Origin: Pseudogulbenkiania ferrooxidans 2002
Lineage (GTDB): Bacteria; Pseudomonadota; Gammaproteobacteria; Burkholderiales; Chromobacteriaceae
Assembly (NCBI RefSeq): GCF_000174355.1
Contig: NZ_ACIS01000001.1
Span: 310,001-374,000, forward strand
DNA: 64,000 bases
Reading direction: 5' to 3'
Part shown: positions 43,640 to 53,253 of the stretch, piece by piece
Layout: each line of letters starts with the position of its first letter
Position numbering within the stretch: the stretch's first letter is position 1
Notes under the pieces: generated by a model
Databases searched by the model: none
Seen by the model: only the letters and a program-made list of their open reading frames with translations
Told to the model about the DNA's origin: nothing
Position numbers and translations under genes: made by a program

Positions 43640-44549
43640 GATCGGCTCCCTGGGTGTTGACGATGCCGGGCTGGCCCAGCCAGTAACCGTCGACCAGCGG
43701 GTCCCGGCTCTTTGCCGCGAGCCCGGAGAGCAGCTCGCCGGCGGCGGCTTGGCCGTCGATGACGGCACGGAACGCCTGCACCACCTCGGCGCAGTGCTGT
43801 GCCTGCGGGCTGACGCGCACCGCGGTGACGCCGGCGGCGGCCATGCCCGCCAGGTGCGGCAGCAGCGACTGGCAGCCGGCCGACATGGTCTGGATGCCGT
43901 TGATGGTGAGGAAATCCTGACCGTCGCGCGTGGTCAGCGTGAGGCCGTCCGGGTGGTCGAGGCAGCGGAACTGGCAGTCGTCCTTGTTGAGGTTGTAATG
44001 GCGCGCGGTGAAGCAGCGCGCCGAGAACGCCAGCGGCAGCTTGCCCCAGGCGAACACTTCGGTCTCGATCGCCGGGGCGTGTTGCAGCACCTCGGCCAGC
44101 GTGGCGCGGTCCATTTCCACCGGCGGCAGCCAGCGGTAGGCGCCGAGGCGTTGCATCAGCGCCAGCGTCTCGCCGTTATAGATGTTGAGGTGCGGGCCGG
44201 CGACGAAGGGCAGGCGCTGCTCGCGCGCCAGCCGTGCCGCGCCGAGGTCGTTGGCCTCGATGCGCACGCGGCCGTTGTCGATCAGCTTCCTGAGGCGCTT
44301 GAGGTCGGATTCGCTCTCCAGGAGCGCCTGGCTCGACAGCACGGCTTCCTTGCCGGCGTCGGCCAGGTCGTGCGCCAGGCCGATCCAGTCCTGGGTGCGC
44401 AGCTGCTGGCGGCGCGAGCACACCACTTCGCCCAGGTAGATGGTGTCGACCGGCCAGGCCGCGGCCTCGCTGTAGAAGTTGAAGATTTCGTCGCGCGACC
44501 AGAAGAACAGCACCGGTCCGAGGGTGAGCTTGAGATTCAGGGAGGTCAT
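43626..44549 (-). CDS. ubiV: UbiV, iron-sulfur subunit of the O2-independent ubiquinone hydroxylase
   Basis: A 307-residue protein of peptidase family U32 without peptidase function. The four cysteines that hold a [4Fe-4S] cluster in UbiV are present: one in [12 protein letters not shown] (about 48) and three in [20 protein letters not shown] with the last Cys at once after (about 190-207). The start is not certain: ATGs at 44549, 44564 and 44567 are in frame, and the last two overlap the ubiU stop. I prefer 44549 because the conserved LGPVLFFW strand begins soon after it. Confidence 0.92.
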   Translation of the reverse strand: MTSLNLKLTLGPVLFFWSRDEIFNFYSEAAAWPVDTIYLGEVVCSRRQQLRTQDWIGLAHDLADAGKEAVLSSQALLESESDLKRLRKLIDNGRVRIEANDLGAARLAREQRLPFVAGPHLNIYNGETLALMQRLGAYRWLPPVEMDRATLAEVLQHAPAIETEVFAWGKLPLAFSARCFTARHYNLNKDDCQFRCLDHPDGLTLTTRDGQDFLTINGIQTMSAGCQSLLPHLAGMAAAGVTAVRVSPQAQHCAEVVQAFRAVIDGQAAAGELLSGLAAKSRDPLVDGYWLGQPGIVNTQGADHARA

Positions 44550-44563
44550 GGTCGTCGGTTCCA

Positions 44564-45568
44564 TCATTTCCACGGGCGGTTGTAGGCGCCCAGCGTCTGC
44601 TGCTGGCCTTCCGACAGCCGGCCCAGTTCCTGTTGCCAGGCCGGACGCACGCTGAAGCGTTGCGCTTCGCGCCCGGCGGCGTCGAGCGCGGCGCGCAGCG
44701 TGCGCGTCACCTGGCTGACGTAGGCGGGGCTGCGCTGGCGGCCTTCGACCTTGATCGCCGCCACGCCGATATCGATGATCTGCGGCAGCATGGCCATCAC
44801 GTTGAGGCTGGTGGGTTCTTCCAGCGCGTAGTAGGTGTCGCCCTGCACCGCGAAGCGGCCCTTGCACAGCGTCGGGTAGCCGGCCGGTTCGTCCTTGCCG
44901 TACTGGTCGATCAGCACGCCGCCCAGGCGCGCGTCGAGCGAGGCCTCGCCGTGCTCCCAGCGCACGTGCTTGGCGGGCGAGCACACGCCGTGGGTGTTGG
45001 GGGATTCGCCGGTGGCGTAGGACGACAGCAGGCAGCGGCCCTCCACCATCACGCACAGGCTGCCGAAGCCGAACACCTCGATCTCGACGTCGGTGTGCTC
45101 GATGACGTGGCGCACCTGGTCGAGCGTCAGCACGCGCGGCAGCACGGCGCGGCGGATGCCGAACAGCTCGCGCGCCAGGTTGACGGCTTCGTAGTTGGTG
45201 GCCGAGCCCTGCACCGACAGGTGCAAGCGCAGCTCGGGGTGGCGGCGCACGGCGTAGTCCATCAGGCCGAGGTCGGCCAGGATCACGGCGTCGACGCCGA
45301 GGTCGGCGGCCTCGTCGATGGCGCGGTGCCAGCGCGACACGTTGCCGCCCTGGGCGTAGGTGTTGATCGCCATCAGCACCTTGCGACCGCGCGCGCGGGC
45401 GTAGTCGATGCCGGCGCGGGCGCTCTTGTCGTCGAAGTTGAGCCCGGCGAAGTTGCGGGCGTTGGTGTCGTTCTTCAGGCCGAAGTAGACGGTATCGGCG
45501 CCGTTGTCGACCGCCGCCTTGAGGGCGGGGAGACTGCCGGCGGGGCACACCAGTTCGGGCAGGATCAT
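44564..45568 (-). CDS. ubiU: UbiU, iron-sulfur U32-family subunit of the O2-independent ubiquinone hydroxylase
   Basis: A 334-residue protein that, with UbiV, hydroxylates the ubiquinone ring without O2, so ubiquinone can be made during denitrification. It begins [18 protein letters not shown] and has the U32 core [19 protein letters not shown]. The four cluster cysteines lie in [22 protein letters not shown] and PTLCKG. It is the first gene of ubiU-ubiV-ubiT, behind an FNR-like promoter. Confidence 0.94.
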   Translation of the reverse strand: MILPELVCPAGSLPALKAAVDNGADTVYFGLKNDTNARNFAGLNFDDKSARAGIDYARARGRKVLMAINTYAQGGNVSRWHRAIDEAADLGVDAVILADLGLMDYAVRRHPELRLHLSVQGSATNYEAVNLARELFGIRRAVLPRVLTLDQVRHVIEHTDVEIEVFGFGSLCVMVEGRCLLSSYATGESPNTHGVCSPAKHVRWEHGEASLDARLGGVLIDQYGKDEPAGYPTLCKGRFAVQGDTYYALEEPTSLNVMAMLPQIIDIGVAAIKVEGRQRSPAYVSQVTRTLRAALDAAGREAQRFSVRPAWQQELGRLSEGQQQTLGAYNRPWK

Positions 45569-45601
45569 GATCGGTTAACGCCAGGAAACGTAAACCGGGG
45601 G

Positions 45602-45643
45602 ACAGTAGCAGAGCAGGGCGGCGGGGCCATTGCTCTGGGTCAA
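45602..45643 (-). promoter_or_regulatory. FNR-like box and -10 of ubiUVT
   Basis: TTGCTCTGGGTCAA at 45630-45643 shares seven of ten consensus positions with TTGAT-N4-ATCAA. On the minus strand TACTGT (45602-45607) is centred 32 bp downstream of the box centre, and the ubiU start is about 35 bases further. Weaker than the nosZ and nrdD boxes, but the spacing is right. Confidence 0.55.
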
Positions 45644-45653
45644 GCTTCGGCCA

Positions 45654-45800
45654 AGAACCTGTCCCATCAGGCGGCTGCGCCTTTGCATCTTGAGCGCCGG
45701 CAGTGCGCGGAATCCTCATGTACTTTGTGTACATTCCGGTTCCTGTGCGCTGGCGACACTCAACCTGCTTTGGCTCGCTCGCCTACTGGCACAGGTTCTA
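45654..45800. repeat. Intergenic nested-palindrome element, copy D
   Basis: A 147-bp copy. The ends AGAACCTGT and ACAGGTTCT are exact inverted repeats; inside them CATCAGGCGGCTGCGCC and GGCTCGCTCGCCTACTGG pair imperfectly, and the core has CATGTACTTTGTGTACATTC. It lies directly upstream of the ubiUVT promoter box. An incomplete copy of the 14-bp word (GCTTCGGCCAA) abuts it. Confidence 0.85.
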
Positions 45801-45842
45801 GCCTTTACCGAGTTTGACTTGGGTCGTCCGAAGCCGCGGGAG

Positions 45843-46223
45843 TTATAGCGGCCAGATCATCTTGGTCTTGGCGATCAGCACGATCCACAGCACGGTGGCG
45901 AGCGCGGCGGCGAAGGCCGTGGTGCGGATGGCCTTGGTGCGGCCGCGCTTGAGGGCCACGGTGCCGAGCCCGATGTAGACCAGCAGCAGCACGATCTTGG
46001 CCATCAGCCAGTCCTGCTGGGTGGGCAGGAAGTGGGCGAGTACGGCGAGCGTGATGCCCAGCGTCAGCAGCAGGGTGTCGACCACGTGAGGCAGGATGCG
46101 CAGCGGCTTGGCGCGCAGCAGCGGCGAATCGGCCAGCATCAGCCCTCCGCGCACGGTGAACAGCAGGATGGAGAGGTAGGCGCAGCCCATGTGGGCGTGC
46201 TTGATGAAGGTGTAGGTCGGCAT
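45843..46223 (-). CDS. SirB-family inner-membrane protein
   Basis: A 126-residue protein with four membrane helices, about residues 10-30, 42-64, 72-90 and 100-122. The pattern H-x-GCAYLSILLFTVRGGLM in helix one, plus HVVDTLLLTLGI in helix two, fits the SirB2 family. The family's biochemical role is not established. It is flanked by two repeat elements (D and E) and is probably transcribed alone. Confidence 0.82.
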   Translation of the reverse strand: MPTYTFIKHAHMGCAYLSILLFTVRGGLMLADSPLLRAKPLRILPHVVDTLLLTLGITLAVLAHFLPTQQDWLMAKIVLLLVYIGLGTVALKRGRTKAIRTTAFAAALATVLWIVLIAKTKMIWPL

Positions 46224-46233
46224 GTTTTTTCCC

Positions 46234-46406
46234 GCATGAGGCGGCGCTGCCCTGGCATCTTGAGTGTTGGCGGTACTGCGCGCAAATCCATCGTAGCGAT
46301 TTGCTCAGCGATCAGGAATCCTCATGGACTCGGTGTCCATTCCGGTTCCTGTGCGTCGGCGGCACTCAAGCGGCTTTGGCTCGCTCGCCTACTGGAATGA
46401 GGTTCT
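46234..46406. repeat. Intergenic nested-palindrome element, copy E
   Basis: A 173-bp copy with the core GGAATCCTCATGGACT, TGTCCATTCCGGTTCCTG and the right arm GGCTTTGGCTCGCTCGCC ending in GGTTCT. The middle carries AAATC...GATTT palindromes similar to copies B and C. It lies between the SirB-family gene and recC. Confidence 0.8.
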
Positions 46407-46491
46407 GGTGACTGCGTTGTGACGCAGTGACGGAGCGGCGGTTCCCGGATGGTACACTGAATACCTTCTTTTCCAAGCATCCGTCATCGCC

Positions 46492-49400
46492 ATGCTGCAC
46501 CTCTACCAGTCCAACCGCCTTGAAGCGCTGGGGGAACTGTTCACCGGCATGAGCCGTGCCATGCCCCTGTCCGACCCGTTCCAGCCGGAGACGGTGCTGG
46601 TGCAGAGCCGCGGCATGGGGCGCTGGCTGACGCTGGAGCTGGCCGGGCGCGCCGGCATCGCCGCCAACCTCGACTTCGTGCTGCCGGCGGCCTTCGCCTG
46701 GCGCCTGATGCAGGCGGTGCTGCCGGGGCTGCCGCGCAAGTCGTCGTTCGCGCCCGAGGTGCTGCAGTGGCGGCTGCTGGAACTGTTGCCGACCTTGCAC
46801 GGCGCGCCGTTCACGCCGCTGGTGCGCTACCTGGAGGGCGGCGAGGCGGCGGGCTTCGAGCTGGCCGGCAAGATCGCCGACATCTTCGACCAGTACCTGG
46901 TGTTCCGCCCTGACTGGATCCGCGCCTGGGAGCGCGGCGAGCTGTTGGACCTCGGCGAGGACGAGGCGTGGCAGGCCGCGTTGTGGCAAAGGTTGGCCGA
47001 AGCCGACCCGGGGCGCCACCGCGTGCGCCTGCTCGACGACTTCCTCGGCGGGCTGCGCCCGGAGCACCTGCCGGAGCGCGTCAGCCTGTTCGGCATTGCC
47101 AGCCTGGCGCCGATGTACCTGGCCATGATCAAGCGCCTGGCGGCGCTGACCGATGTCTGCGTGTTCCTGCTCAACCCGTGCGAGGCCTACTGGGGCGACA
47201 TCGTCGACGCGCGCGGCCAGCTCAAGCTGTTCCAGCAGGGCATGGCGGCGCACGACGACCACCCGCTGCTGGCCTCGCTCGGCAAGCAGGGGCGCGACTT
47301 CTTCGACCAGATCGCCGAGGAGATGCCCGAGGGCCACCCGCTGTTCCTCGAACCGCACGGCGACACCCTGCTGGCACGGCTGCAGCGCGACATCCTGACG
47401 CTGACCCCGCCCGGCGCGGCGCCCGCACCGCCGGCCCCCGGCGACCGCTCGATCGAGCTCAACGCCGTGCACAGCCCGATGCGCGAGCTGGAGGTGCTGA
47501 AGGACCGCCTCTTGGCGCGCTTCGCCGCCGACCCGACGCTGACCCCGGCCGACGTCGCGGTGCTGACGCCGGACATCAACGCCTACGCGCCCTACATCGA
47601 CGCGGTTTTTGGCCAACGTGACGACGCGCCCAACATCCCCTACACCATCGCCGACCGCCGCATCGAGCGCGAGGAGCCGCTGTTGGCCACCTTCGCCGCG
47701 GTGCTGCAGCTGGCCGACTCGCGTTTCGGCGCCGACGCGGTGCTGGCGCTGTTGGACTGCGACGCGCTGCTGGCGCGCTTCGGCCTTGCCGACGCCGAGG
47801 TGCCGCTGCTGCAGCAATGGGTGCGCGAATCCGGCATCCGCTGGGGGCGCGACGCTGCGCACAAGGCGGCGCTCGGGCTGCCGGCCGATCCGCTCTACAC
47901 CTGGCGCTGGGGGCTCGACCGCCTGCTGCTGGGCACGGTGCTGCCGCCTGCGCTGGCGGGCGACGCCTCGCCCTTGTTCGGCGGCCTGCTGCCGGCGGCC
48001 GGCGCGGAAGGGCAACTGGCCGAGACGCTGGCGCGCTTCGGCCAACTGTTCGACGTGCTCGACGGCTGCGCGCGCGCCTGGGCCGAGCCGGCCAGCCCCG
48101 CCGTCTGGCGCACGCGGCTGCAAGGGGCGGTCGAGGCGCTGTTCGCCGTGGACGAGGCTGGCGAAGCGGCGCTGACGCTGCTGTTCGACGCCCTGGCCGA
48201 ACTCGCCGAGGACGCCCAACTCGCCGCCTTCGACGCCCCGGTCGGGCTCGCGGTGGTGCGCGACTGGCTGACGCGGCGCCTGACGCTGTCGGCCCCCTCC
48301 GGCTTTCTCGCCGGCGGCGTCACCTTCTGCGCCATGGTGCCGATGCGCTCGATCCCGTTCCGCGTGCTGTGCCTGATCGGCATGAACGACGGCGCCTACC
48401 CGCGCGACGAGCGCCCGGTCAGCTTCGACCTGGTGGCGCGCCACCCGCGCCGCGGCGACCGCTCGCGCCGTTTCGACGACCGCTACCTGTTCCTCGAGGC
48501 GCTGCTGTCGGCGCGCGAGGCGCTCTACCTGTCCTGGGTCGGGCGCTCGGTACGCACCGACGAGCCGCTGCCGCCGTCGCCGCTGGTGGCCGAGCTGCTC
48601 GACACCCTGGCGAAAATGGCCGGCTGCGCTGTCGAGGTGGTGCAGCACCCGCTGCAGCCGTTCGCGCGCGCCGCCTTCGACGGCAGCGATCCGCGCCGCC
48701 ACAGCTTCGAGCCGAGCTACGCCGCCGCGCTCGCCGCCCCGCGCCACGAGCCGGCGCCGTTCGCCGTGGCGCTGCCGGGCGGCGACGCCACGGTGCTGCG
48801 CCTCGACGAGCTGCTGCGCTTCTGGCGCCACCCGGCGCGCGCCTGGCTCGCCGACCGGCTCGGCGTCAAGCTCGCCGGCAGCGCCGAGGACGTGCCGGTG
48901 CGCGAGCCGTTCACCGTCGAGCGCGACACGCGCGAGACGCTGCGGCGCGAGCTGGTCGGTGCGCTGCTGGCGTCGCGTCCGCTGGCCCCGGTCAAGGACA
49001 AGCTGGTCGGCGCCGGCCTGCTGCCGCCGGCGGCGCTGGGGCAGGCCTGGCTCGCCGAGGAAACCACCGCCAGCGTGCGCTTCGCGCGGCGCCTGCCGCC
49101 GGAACTGGCGCAGCCGCTGCGCGCGCCGGAGAGCATCGAACTGACCCTGGACGGCGTGACGCTGGTGGGCGAACTGTCCGGCCTGCGCGACGCCGGCCTG
49201 CTGCGCGTGGTGGCGCGCAAGGCCTACGCCGGCGAGCTGATCGAGCTGTGGCTGAGCCATCTGGTATTGTGTGCGGCACGCCCGGCCGGGGTGGCGCCGT
49301 ACTCGGCCTTGTACGACGAGGAAGGGGTGCACGAACTCTGCGACGAGCCCGACGCCGCCGAGCTGCTGCGGCCATGGCTGGCACGCTGGCAGCAGGGTCA

Positions 49401-49677
49401 GAGCCAGCCGCTGCCGTTCTTCGCCCGCACCAGCTGGGCCTACGCCAGGAGCCTGGCCGAGAAGCCGGACCAGCCCGAGGCCGCGCTCGCCAAGGCGCTG
49501 GCGGAGTGGGACCCGGCCTACGACGGCAAGACCCCGCAGAAGGACGAGGCGGCGATCCGCCTCGCCTTCCGCCATCTCGACCCGCTGGCCGATCCGCTGT
49601 TCGCGCAGCTGGCCGACACCCTGCTGCTGCCGCTGGCCGAACGCCTGCTGGGCGTGGCGGAAGGAGACCAAGCATGA
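46492..49677 (+). CDS. recC: RecC, subunit of the RecBCD helicase-nuclease
   Basis: A 1061-residue subunit (exodeoxyribonuclease V gamma) that holds RecB and RecD and recognises Chi-type sequences. It opens LYQSNRLEALGELF and keeps the RecC marks LVQSRGMGRWLTLELA at about 37-52, NLDFVLPAAFAWRLM at about 60-74, the inactive helicase folds and FRVLCLIGMNDGAYPRDERP near residue 625. The length is close to that of E. coli RecC (1122). It overlaps recB by ATGA. The residues that read Chi cannot be judged from this alone. Confidence 0.95.
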   Translation: MLHLYQSNRLEALGELFTGMSRAMPLSDPFQPETVLVQSRGMGRWLTLELAGRAGIAANLDFVLPAAFAWRLMQAVLPGLPRKSSFAPEVLQWRLLELLPTLHGAPFTPLVRYLEGGEAAGFELAGKIADIFDQYLVFRPDWIRAWERGELLDLGEDEAWQAALWQRLAEADPGRHRVRLLDDFLGGLRPEHLPERVSLFGIASLAPMYLAMIKRLAALTDVCVFLLNPCEAYWGDIVDARGQLKLFQQGMAAHDDHPLLASLGKQGRDFFDQIAEEMPEGHPLFLEPHGDTLLARLQRDILTLTPPGAAPAPPAPGDRSIELNAVHSPMRELEVLKDRLLARFAADPTLTPADVAVLTPDINAYAPYIDAVFGQRDDAPNIPYTIADRRIEREEPLLATFAAVLQLADSRFGADAVLALLDCDALLARFGLADAEVPLLQQWVRESGIRWGRDAAHKAALGLPADPLYTWRWGLDRLLLGTVLPPALAGDASPLFGGLLPAAGAEGQLAETLARFGQLFDVLDGCARAWAEPASPAVWRTRLQGAVEALFAVDEAGEAALTLLFDALAELAEDAQLAAFDAPVGLAVVRDWLTRRLTLSAPSGFLAGGVTFCAMVPMRSIPFRVLCLIGMNDGAYPRDERPVSFDLVARHPRRGDRSRRFDDRYLFLEALLSAREALYLSWVGRSVRTDEPLPPSPLVAELLDTLAKMAGCAVEVVQHPLQPFARAAFDGSDPRRHSFEPSYAAALAAPRHEPAPFAVALPGGDATVLRLDELLRFWRHPARAWLADRLGVKLAGSAEDVPVREPFTVERDTRETLRRELVGALLASRPLAPVKDKLVGAGLLPPAALGQAWLAEETTASVRFARRLPPELAQPLRAPESIELTLDGVTLVGELSGLRDAGLLRVVARKAYAGELIELWLSHLVLCAARPAGVAPYSALYDEEGVHELCDEPDAAELLRPWLARWQQGQSQPLPFFARTSWAYARSLAEKPDQPEAALAKALAEWDPAYDGKTPQKDEAAIRLAFRHLDPLADPLFAQLADTLLLPLAERLLGVAEGDQA
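46989..47003 (+). repeat. Copy 8 of the AGGTTGGCCGAAGC word
   Basis: Exact AAGGTTGGCCGAAGC in plus orientation within recC, encoding part of WQRLAEADP. Confidence 0.85.
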
Positions 49678-52600
49678 TCGCCCAGCCCCTCGACGCGCTG
49701 CACTGCGTGCTCTCCGGCGTCAACCTGATCGAAGCCTCGGCCGGCACCGGCAAGACCTGGACCATCGCCGCGCTCTATACCCGCCTGTTGCTGGAAGAGC
49801 GCGACGGCGCGCCGCCGCCGTCGATCGAACAGATCCTGGTGGTGACCTACACCAAGGCCGCCACCGCCGAGCTGCGCGAGCGGCTGCGCCATCGCCTGGC
49901 GGAACTGGCCGCGGTGCTCGACGGCACGCCGACGCGCGACGGTTTCCTGCTGGCCATGGCGCAGCGTTTTGCCGAACCGGCCGCGCGCGAACTGGCGCGC
50001 CAGCGCCTCACCGCCGCCATCACCGGTTTCGACGCCGCCGCCATCTATACCATTCACGGCTTCTGCCAGCGCGTGCTGACCGACGCCGCCTTCGAGAGCG
50101 GCCAGACCTTCACCGCCGAACTGATCGCCGACGACGCCGAACGCCTGACCGAGGTGGTGGACGACTTCTGGCGCCGCCGCGTGGTGGCCGACGCACTGCT
50201 GGCGCGCGTGCTGGCCGAGGCCGGCGAGACCCCGGACAGCTGGCTCGCCCAAGTGCGCCCCTTCCTTGCCAAGCCCTACCTGCGCAACCTGGCGCCGGCG
50301 CTGACGCCGCTGGCCGACTCGCTCGCCGCGGCCGACGCCGCCTGGCAGCGCCTGGCCGGCGACGCCGAGCTGGTGCGGGGCGGCCTCGAGCTGCTCGCCG
50401 CCACCGAGGGCTTCAAGGCCAATATCTACGGCCCGGCGCAGCAGCAGACGCTGGTACGGCGGCTGCGGCAATGGACCGCCGACAGCGGCCTGCCGCTGCT
50501 CTCGGGCGACGACCGCAAGCGGCTCGACAAGCTCACCCCACCCGCGCTCGCCAAGGGCATGAAGAAGGGCTACGCCGCGCCGTCGCACCCGCTGTTCGAC
50601 GCCGTGGCCGCCTGGCTCGGCGCCTGGGACGCGCACCTGGCCAACGTCGCCGCGCACGTCGCCGCGCTCAAGCTGGAGCTGATCGCCTGGGTCGACGCCG
50701 AACTGGCGCGGCGCCGCGCCAGCGAACGCACGCGCAGCTTCGACGACCTGCTGACCGACCTCGCCGCCGCGCTGGAACACCCGGACAGCGGCCCGTTGCT
50801 GGCTGAGCACGTGGCGCGCAGCTTCAAGGTGGCGCTGATCGACGAATTCCAGGACACCGACCCGGTGCAGTACAGCATCTTCCGCGCCTGCTTCGTCGGG
50901 CGCGACTGCCCGCTGTTCCTGGTCGGCGACCCCAAGCAGGCGATCTACAGCTTCCGCGGCGCCGACATCTTCGCCTACCTCAGCGCGCGCGACGACGCCG
51001 CCTCCCACTACACCCTCGACACCAACCGCCGCTCGGCCGAACCGCTGGTGGCGGCGGTGAACGCGCTGTTCGCGCGCGAGCAGCCGTTCGTGCTGGCCGA
51101 CATCGATTACCCGGCGGTGCGTGCCGCGCCGTCTTCCGGCTGGCGCCTGGAGGTGGACGACGGCCGCGCGCCACTCACCTTCCAGTGGCTGGATTTTGCC
51201 GCCACACCCAAGGGCGCCAGCAAGCAGCTAGCCATGGACAACGCCGCCGAAGCCAGCGCCGACGAGATCGTGCGCCTGTTGACCCTGGCCGGCGAGGGCA
51301 GGGCGCGGCTGGTCGGCGAGCAGCGCGAGCGTGCTCTGGTCGGCGGCGACATCGCGGTGCTGGTCGCCACCCACCGCCAGGGCGAGCGCGTGCGCCAGGC
51401 ATGTCCGAGCGCGGCGTGCCCAGCGTGGCGCTGACCCAGGAGAGCGTGTTCGCCAGCGCCGAGGCGCAGGACCTGCTGGCGCTGCTGCGCGCCTGGGCCG
51501 AGCCGGCCAGCGAGGGACGCTTGCGCAGCGCGCTCGCCAGCGAGCTGTTCGGGCTCGACGCCGCCCGGCTGCTGGCGCGCGTCGACGACGAGCCGGCCTG
51601 GGAAGCGCAGCTCGCCGCCAACGCCGAGGACCACCGGCGCTGGCGCGAACACGGCTTCATGGCGGCGTGGCGCGGCTTCTTCGGGCGCGAAAGGTTGGCC
51701 GAAAGGTTGCTGCCGCTGCCCGACGGCGAGCGCCGCCTCACCAACCTCGCCCACCTCGCCGAGCTGCTGCAACGCGAGAGCGAGGAGCGCCAGGGCATGG
51801 CGCCGCTGCTGGCCTGGTTCGAGGGCCGCGTGGCCGATCCGCCCGGCGGCGAGGAGGCGCTGCTGCGCCTGGAGAGCGACGCCGCACTGGTCAAGATCGT
51901 CACCATCCACACCTCCAAGGGCCTGCAGTACCCGGTGGTGTTCTGCCCCTTCCTGTGGGACGGCAAGCTCGACGCCAAGGACCCCGCGTTCTGGCGCTTC
52001 CGCCGCGACGGCGCCTCGTGGCTGGCGCCCGACAGCGTCGCCGGCGACGACGTGCGCCTGCTCGCCCGCAGCGAAACCCTGGCGGAAAAGCTGCGCCTGC
52101 TGTACGTGGCGCTGACGCGCGCCCAGTACCGGCAGTACCTGGCCTGGGGCTGGGTGCAGGGCATGGCCACCGCGGCGCTGTCGTGGCTGCTGCACGGCCG
52201 CGACAGCCACACCCTGCCCGAGCTGGAGCAGCTCGCCCTCAACCCGGCCACGCTGGAGGCCGACCTGGCGACGCTGCTCGCCGCGCACGCCGGCGAGATC
52301 GGCCGCCTCGACGCCAGTCCGCTCACGCTGCGCCTGGCGCCGCCGGAACACGCCGAGGCCGCGCTCGCCGCGCAGCCCTTCACGCGCAAGCTCTACACGC
52401 CGTGGCGCGTCGCCAGCTTCACCTCGCTCACCGCCGCGGCGCACGCCGCGCCGGCCCAGGCCGAGGCGCCCGACCACGACCGCGGCGCGCTGACGTTGGC
52501 CGAAGAAGACGCGGCGCGCCTCGACCGCTTCGCCTTCCCGCGTGGCGCGCGCGCCGGCACCTGCCTGCATGCCATGCTGGAACGTGTCGATTTCGCCGCG

Positions 52601-53224
52601 GACGACGACACGCTGCGCGCCGCCGCCGTCGAGCAACTGGAACGCGCCGGCTTCGCCCTGCACTGGCAGGACGCCGCGCTCGACATGCTGCGCCGCACGC
52701 TCGCGGTGCCGCTGGACGACGGCGTGCGCCTCGCCGACGTGCCGGCAGGACGGCGCCTGGTGGAGCTGGAATTCACCCTGCCGGTGGAGCGCCTCGACGT
52801 CGCGGCGCTGGTCGGCGTGCTGACCGACCCGGCCAACGGCCTCGCCGCGCCCCTGCGCGACGCCGCCGCCGCGCTCGACTTCTACCGCGTGGTCGGCTAC
52901 CTCAAGGGCTTCATCGATCTGGTGTGCGAGGCGAACGGGCGCTGGTACCTGGTCGATTACAAGTCCAACCACCTCGGCCACGACGCCGCCTACCACCGCG
53001 AGGCCTTGCTGGCCTCGGTGGCGCGCGAACACTATTACCTGCAATACCTGCTCTACTGCGTGGCGCTCAGGCGCTACCTCGCGGTGCGCGGCCTCGATTT
53101 CGGTCAATGTTTCGGCGGCGTGCGCTACCTCTACCTGCGCGGGCTCACCGCGGAGGGCGGCGGGGTGTGGCGCGATCTGCCGGGCGAGCGGCTGATAGAA
53201 CGACTGGACGCGCTGTTCGCCTGA
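49674..53224 (+). pseudogene. recB: recB, helicase-nuclease subunit, interrupted by a frameshift near 51400
   Basis: RecB supplies the 3'-5' helicase and the nuclease of RecBCD. From the ATG at 49674, 586 codons run to a stop at 51434 and include Walker A ASAGTGKTW (about 18), DEFQDTDPVQYS (about 388) and GDPKQAIYSFRGAD (about 418). The rest of RecB is in the next frame: VTIHTSKGLQYPVVF, LYVALTRAQYR, LHAMLERVDF and the nuclease centre LVDYKSNHLGHD. The two parts join at CAGGCATGTCCGAG (51396-51409); one added base would restore a ~1183-residue protein, the normal length. An ATG at 51401 opens the second frame (607 residues) but has no good ribosome site. Sequencing error, true mutation or a split protein are all possible; all motifs are intact. 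Confidence 0.85.
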
Positions 53225-53253
53225 GCGCATAGGAAGAAAAGGAAAACCATCAC

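Noticed and set aside
46366-49671. An 1101-codon open frame on the minus strand opposite recC
   Set aside because: It is a GC-rich antisense shadow: low-complexity Arg/Gln/Gly/Ala/His composition, no domain pattern, and it lies opposite a clear RecC. Similar long shadows opposite the hybrid kinase (40005-42884), nosR and nosZ were rejected for the same reason.
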